DNA of 9,145 bases from Candidatus Hydrogenedentota bacterium (lineage in GTDB: Bacteria > Hydrogenedentota > Hydrogenedentia > Hydrogenedentales > SLHB01): positions 1 to 9,145 of the forward strand of contig JAKJDA010000094.1 of the NCBI GenBank assembly GCA_022706165.1. Direction: 5' to 3'. The notes beneath the pieces were generated by a model. It ran no database searches. It was not told the DNA's origin and saw only the letters and a list, made by a program, of their open reading frames with translations. Below, piece by piece: positions 5,908-9,145 of this stretch; the stretch's first letter is position 1; each line of letters starts with the position of its first letter. The position numbers and the translations under genes were made by a program.

Positions 5908-7287
5908 CTATTTCCCGCTATTGAGCCCGATTTGCAGGTCCGCCTTCTTGGCGGCCCTGCTGTCAATGACAACGCCTCCCCGCATACGATTGCCGACGAT
6001 GATCGCCGACTGGCTGGCCGCCCCCAAACGCACCTTGAGAGCCCGGGAACGTTTCATGGAAAAATCACTGCCCGTAAGGGTGATCGCATCGCAATTCGCC
6101 TCGATGGCCGCAGCGCCGTTGCGCCTCTTGTCCCAATCATGAAACCGGCACGCCGAAAACAGAACCGTCGCGGGCCCCGCAAGCTTTGCATGATAGTCCG
6201 TTCCCTTGCCCGGCCAGAATCCAACCGCCACAAGACTGACGAGCGTCTGTCGCGTCACGGAGACTTCCAGCCCGCTCATCAAGCTGGCGTTGACAATGGA
6301 AATCGGAGCATGCGCATGACTCGCCTCGATGTTGACGGCGCAAGGGGAAACGTCCGAATATAGATTCGTGTACATGCCCGAACCGCCTCCGTGCCCCGCG
6401 TCGACAAAATGAAATCCGATGTTGTAGCCGATCTGAAATAGGTTCACGCCTTCCTCGCCATCGGTGCGCGCGATGAGAAAAGCGACCCCCTTCTCGTACG
6501 TGAACCGGCAAACGTCACTGGCAAGATCGGGATTCCAAAAAGGCCAGAAATGGATGTTCTCGATGCGGCCCACATCGTAACATTGATCGATGAACAAGCC
6601 CCTATAGAGAGCCTGCGCATAGAGCCCGTTGATGTAATGCCTCCCGCAAAACTCGGTTCCAAAATCAACCGCCTGATACGGATTCACCAGGGTGACGCTC
6701 AGGATGCTGTTGTTGTCGCCCCGGCCTCGCACCGTCCACGGATACGCCTGAGGCGGATTCGTGGGCGTCTGCTCCGGATAGAAAACCGTCAATCCCTTCA
6801 ACACCGAGCTACTGTTCAACGTCAGGAAAGGAGACCCATTGGGATCGCCCTTCCCCTCTGTGGGAAGCAGGACGGTGCCGCTGTCGAGAACGTCGGCGCG
6901 CGATGGGGCGCGCCACAAACCTTCGAGCGTGACATTCGCCGGAATGTTGAGATGGCCTTTGATTAGGAAACGTCCCGCTCCCGCCTTCACCACCCCGCCC
7001 GTCTTTCCGGCGGCGTCAAGAGCCTCTTGGAACGCCTCCGTATCGTCGGCGATCCCATCGCCCTTGGCGCCAAACGCATGAACCGTGAATTCCCCCGGAA
7101 GCAACGCATTGGCCCGCGCCGCCGGCGAAACGACTTCTCCTGTGGAAAAGACCGGGGGCGCAGGCTTGCCAACGGCATCCTCCACGGAAAAAGGCGCGGC
7201 GCCGACCTCCGCCAACGCCGCCGCTCCGCCCAAGAACGAAAACGTCCACGCCATCAACGCCGCCCTAAACGCATACCCGCATCGCAA
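5908..7287 (-). CDS. Secreted pectate-lyase-fold (right-handed beta-helix) protein, short paralogue
   Basis: This 459-residue protein belongs to the Pectate_lyase_3 (PF12708-like) beta-helix superfamily. The signature TVHAFGAKGDGIADDTEAF lies at 68-86, followed by beta-helix coils. Strong blocks shared with the upstream gene are FYPEQ...NPPQAYPWT (169-185), QAVDFGTEFCGRHYINGLYA (205-224), DQCYDVGR-IENIHFWPF (234-250), DVSPCA (312-317) and ADLQIGLNSGK at the C-terminus. I see no clear GH28 polygalacturonase catalytic set, so it could be a lyase, an isomerase-like enzyme or a glycan-binding protein. With the TTG start at 7287-7285 the N-terminus MRCGYAFRAAL...FLGGAAALA is a good signal peptide, cleaved after Ala26. 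GAGGA lies 9 nt upstream, and the upstream stop ends 4 bp before, implying translational coupling. The alternative ATG at 7254 (448 residues) lacks the positive N-region and has a weaker site. Export to the periplasm or outside is expected. Confidence 0.82.
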   Translation of the reverse strand: MRCGYAFRAALMAWTFSFLGGAAALAEVGAAPFSVEDAVGKPAPPVFSTGEVVSPAARANALLPGEFTVHAFGAKGDGIADDTEAFQEALDAAGKTGGVVKAGAGRFLIKGHLNIPANVTLEGLWRAPSRADVLDSGTVLLPTEGKGDPNGSPFLTLNSSSVLKGLTVFYPEQTPTNPPQAYPWTVRGRGDNNSILSVTLVNPYQAVDFGTEFCGRHYINGLYAQALYRGLFIDQCYDVGRIENIHFWPFWNPDLASDVCRFTYEKGVAFLIARTDGEEGVNLFQIGYNIGFHFVDAGHGGGSGMYTNLYSDVSPCAVNIEASHAHAPISIVNASLMSGLEVSVTRQTLVSLVAVGFWPGKGTDYHAKLAGPATVLFSACRFHDWDKRRNGAAAIEANCDAITLTGSDFSMKRSRALKVRLGAASQSAIIVGNRMRGGVVIDSRAAKKADLQIGLNSGK

Positions 7288-7291
7288 CGCG

Positions 7292-9145
7292 CTATTTCCT
7301 CTTTTTCTTGTCACCGGCCGTTCCCGCCCTGGGGGAATTGGGATCGAGCAGCAGCAGCGCCTTGCCTTTTTTGTCGCGCGCCTCCACCATGAACTCCCAG
7401 AATGTGCCGGAACCATCCTCAACCTTGACCAAAATCCTGTTGACGCCCCTCTGCGCGCGAATCGAAAATTTGTCCTGGGCGGGGGCGAACAACCGGCCGG
7501 GCGTCCATACGCGATGCACAAGTTCGCCGTTGACCCATACCTTCGCGCTGTCCGCCGACCCAAACAAAACATCTATCGTCTCGGCCTTTTGGGCCTCGAA
7601 CTCGGCATACGCATAGGCGACCTTTCCGTTCGCCTTCAGACGCCGTGCAAAATCCAGCCGCGCGGCGTCATTGGTGGGAACATTGACGGCCACAACCGTC
7701 TGCTTGACGCCCTGCTCGTCCTCGTAATCCACCGTCGCGCCAGGCTTGATAACCGCCGCCGCCTCACCGCCAAGCGACGTCAAATAATCCGTGTCGTATC
7801 CCGCGCGCGTAGGCGCGTCGCCCTGCGGCGCAGGCGTGACGGCAGGATTCGGAAACGGCCCAAGGATCGTCCAACGTCGAATGCAGGCATCAACTTTATT
7901 CCCCGCGTTAAGACCAATTTGCACATCGGCATATCGGGGAGCCTCGTTGACAATGGACACCCCCCCAGACATCAGATTGGACGTCACGACGGCATCGCGG
8001 ACATTGGGGCCAAGCCGCACTTTCGTCAGGTTGGGACGGATCGACAGAAAATCGCAGCCGGTGATGATGACCCGGCGCGCGTTGGCGTCGATGCACGGAG
8101 CGCCCGTCTCCGCCCGATCCCAATTGGCAAAATGACACGCCTCGAAATAAACGGGCGCCGTCCCCTCGATCGCGGCGTGCGTATCAAGATCGGACGTCGC
8201 CCAAAAACCACACCCGTTGAAACGAATGGGGCCCCGGTTTCGCGGTCCCACGACGACCTTCGACATGAAAAAACTGTTTGTGAAGCTATATCCGGCGTTT
8301 TCCATGGAATCATCGACCTTGAGCGCGCAAGGAGAAACATCAAGATACAGGTTCGTGAACGCCGCCGATCCGCCCTGATATTCGACCCGCAACGGCTCGC
8401 CGGGTTTAGTTTGCGGAATGGGTCCCCCGATCATATGCATGCCAATACCGTAAAAAATGCTGAAGCAATTCGAAACGAGCTCGCCGTCGGTGCGCCCAAA
8501 TTTGAACGACGTTCCGTTGGTTCGGGTGTATTCCCACAGAGGACTCTTGGGATCGAGATCATAGAACGGCCAAAAGTGAATGTTGTTCAGCCGACCGACA
8601 TCGTAGCATTGGTCCACATAAATGCCCATTTTAAGGGCATGCGCATACAAACCATCCACATAGTGACGTCCGCACGCAAACGTGCCAAAATCCACGGCTT
8701 GAAAGGAACTGACCATCGTCACATTCAAAATGCCGCAATCATCGCCCTGCCCCTGAATGGTCCACGGATAGGCATGCGGCGGATTCGCGCGAATCTGCTC
8801 GGGATAAAAGATGGTCACGCCCGCCAGACACGTGTCGCTCTTCATCACAATGAACGGCGTGCCATCCGGATTCCCTTTCCCCTCCACCGCGAGGAGGACT
8901 GTGCCCTTTCCCCTAGGCTCCCCCCGCTGCGGTTTCCGCCACACCCCCTGAAGAGAAACATGCGGCGGAAGAACAAGGTGCGTTTTGATCAAAAATTCGC
9001 CCGTAGGCAGCTCAACCGTCCCGCCACCATCGTCAGCGGCCGCATTCAGAGCCTTCTGAATGGCCATGGTGTCATCGGCAACCCCATCGCCCTTGGCGCC
9101 GAATTCCATGGCATTGTACACCCCCCGATGCGCCGGAGATCGGTG
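7292..9145 (-). CDS. Pectate-lyase-fold protein with C-terminal beta-sandwich module, N-terminus cut by right window edge
   Basis: 617 residues are visible. The frame stays open to the window edge (reading HRSPAHRGVYNAMEF), so the start and probably a signal peptide lie beyond 9145. A GTG at 9121 is in frame but would begin inside the first beta-helix strand. Counting from that valine, residues 4-20 (AMEFGAKGDGVADDTMA) are the Pectate_lyase_3 signature, and the beta-helix runs to about 408 (ADVQIGLNAGNK). Unlike its paralogue, it continues with a module at about 415-585 (WTILGPFPN, then AYAYAEFEAQKAETIDVLFG, SAKVWVNGELVHRVW, GVNRILVKVEDGSG). This has the pattern of a galactose-binding-like jelly roll found in carbohydrate-active proteins of related phyla. 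The tail is lysine-rich (GDKKKRK). It is the first gene of a two-gene minus-strand unit and ends 4 bp before the paralogue. Its likely role is extracellular binding or cleavage of an acidic polysaccharide; the catalytic activity is not proven by visible motifs. Confidence 0.85.
   Translation of the reverse strand, partial: HRSPAHRGVYNAMEFGAKGDGVADDTMAIQKALNAAADDGGGTVELPTGEFLIKTHLVLPPHVSLQGVWRKPQRGEPRGKGTVLLAVEGKGNPDGTPFIVMKSDTCLAGVTIFYPEQIRANPPHAYPWTIQGQGDDCGILNVTMVSSFQAVDFGTFACGRHYVDGLYAHALKMGIYVDQCYDVGRLNNIHFWPFYDLDPKSPLWEYTRTNGTSFKFGRTDGELVSNCFSIFYGIGMHMIGGPIPQTKPGEPLRVEYQGGSAAFTNLYLDVSPCALKVDDSMENAGYSFTNSFFMSKVVVGPRNRGPIRFNGCGFWATSDLDTHAAIEGTAPVYFEACHFANWDRAETGAPCIDANARRVIITGCDFLSIRPNLTKVRLGPNVRDAVVTSNLMSGGVSIVNEAPRYADVQIGLNAGNKVDACIRRWTILGPFPNPAVTPAPQGDAPTRAGYDTDYLTSLGGEAAAVIKPGATVDYEDEQGVKQTVVAVNVPTNDAARLDFARRLKANGKVAYAYAEFEAQKAETIDVLFGSADSAKVWVNGELVHRVWTPGRLFAPAQDKFSIRAQRGVNRILVKVEDGSGTFWEFMVEARDKKGKALLLLDPNSPRAGTAGDKKKRK
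7297..7301 (-). promoter_or_regulatory. Ribosome binding site supporting a TTG start of the short beta-helix paralogue
   Basis: GAGGA on the minus strand lies inside the last codons of the upstream gene (the KKKRK tail), 9 nt before the TTG at 7287-7285. Starting here gives the signal peptide its two arginines. The position argues for co-translation of both paralogues. Confidence 0.45.

Noticed and set aside
7288..7572. N-terminal extension of the short beta-helix protein to the ATG at 7572
   Set aside because: The extension lies entirely within the coding region of the upstream paralogue in another frame and is Arg/Ser/Pro-rich. The signal peptide begins at the TTG at 7287.
5908..9145. Assignment of the beta-helix proteins as GH28 polygalacturonases
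   Set aside because: The GH28 catalytic set (NTD, paired aspartates, HG and RIK) was not visible in either protein. Only the general Pectate_lyase_3 signature is supported.

Overview
The window looks like chromosomal DNA from a free-living, moderately GC-rich bacterium that degrades complex polysaccharides. The gene content fits the PVC group or allied uncultured phyla (Lentisphaerota, Verrucomicrobiota, Planctomycetota, Hydrogenedentota): a small B-box-type zinc-finger membrane protein, a DUF4038/apiosidase-like protein, a secreted six-hairpin glycosidase and tandem pectate-lyase-fold proteins. This placement is inferred from gene families and was not tested by a search. I saw no tRNA, rRNA, CRISPR array, insertion sequence or integrase.

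Left part (1-1833), housekeeping. The 5' end of dapA (lysine/peptidoglycan precursor synthesis) runs off the left edge on the minus strand. Divergent from it is a tight three-gene plus-strand unit: a B-box zinc-finger/membrane protein (262-621), a small membrane-anchored TPR-like protein (633-1088), and an RlmB/TrmH-family 23S rRNA 2'-O-ribose methyltransferase (1090-1833, probably from a TTG start).

Right part (1861-9145), glycan processing. A minus-strand apiosidase-like (DUF5060/DUF4038) glycoside hydrolase with no visible signal peptide (1861-3459) is divergent from a secreted 722-residue six-hairpin glycosidase (3607-5775). They share a 147-bp intergenic region that holds a perfect TATAAT box on the minus strand. 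Converging on the glycosidase from the right is a minus-strand pair of paralogous pectate-lyase-fold proteins. The upstream one (7292 to past 9145) has an extra C-terminal beta-sandwich module. The downstream one (5908-7287) has a signal peptide but lacks that module. The two are 4 bp apart.

Together the right half reads as a small glycan-degradation locus. Secreted beta-helix proteins would bind or cleave a uronic-acid-rich polymer, a secreted exo-glycosidase would trim side chains, and an apparently cytoplasmic GH140-like enzyme would finish imported oligosaccharides. No SusC/D pair, sugar transporter, sulfatase or regulator is visible inside the window, so the substrate is open; pectin or rhamnogalacturonan side chains are one guess.
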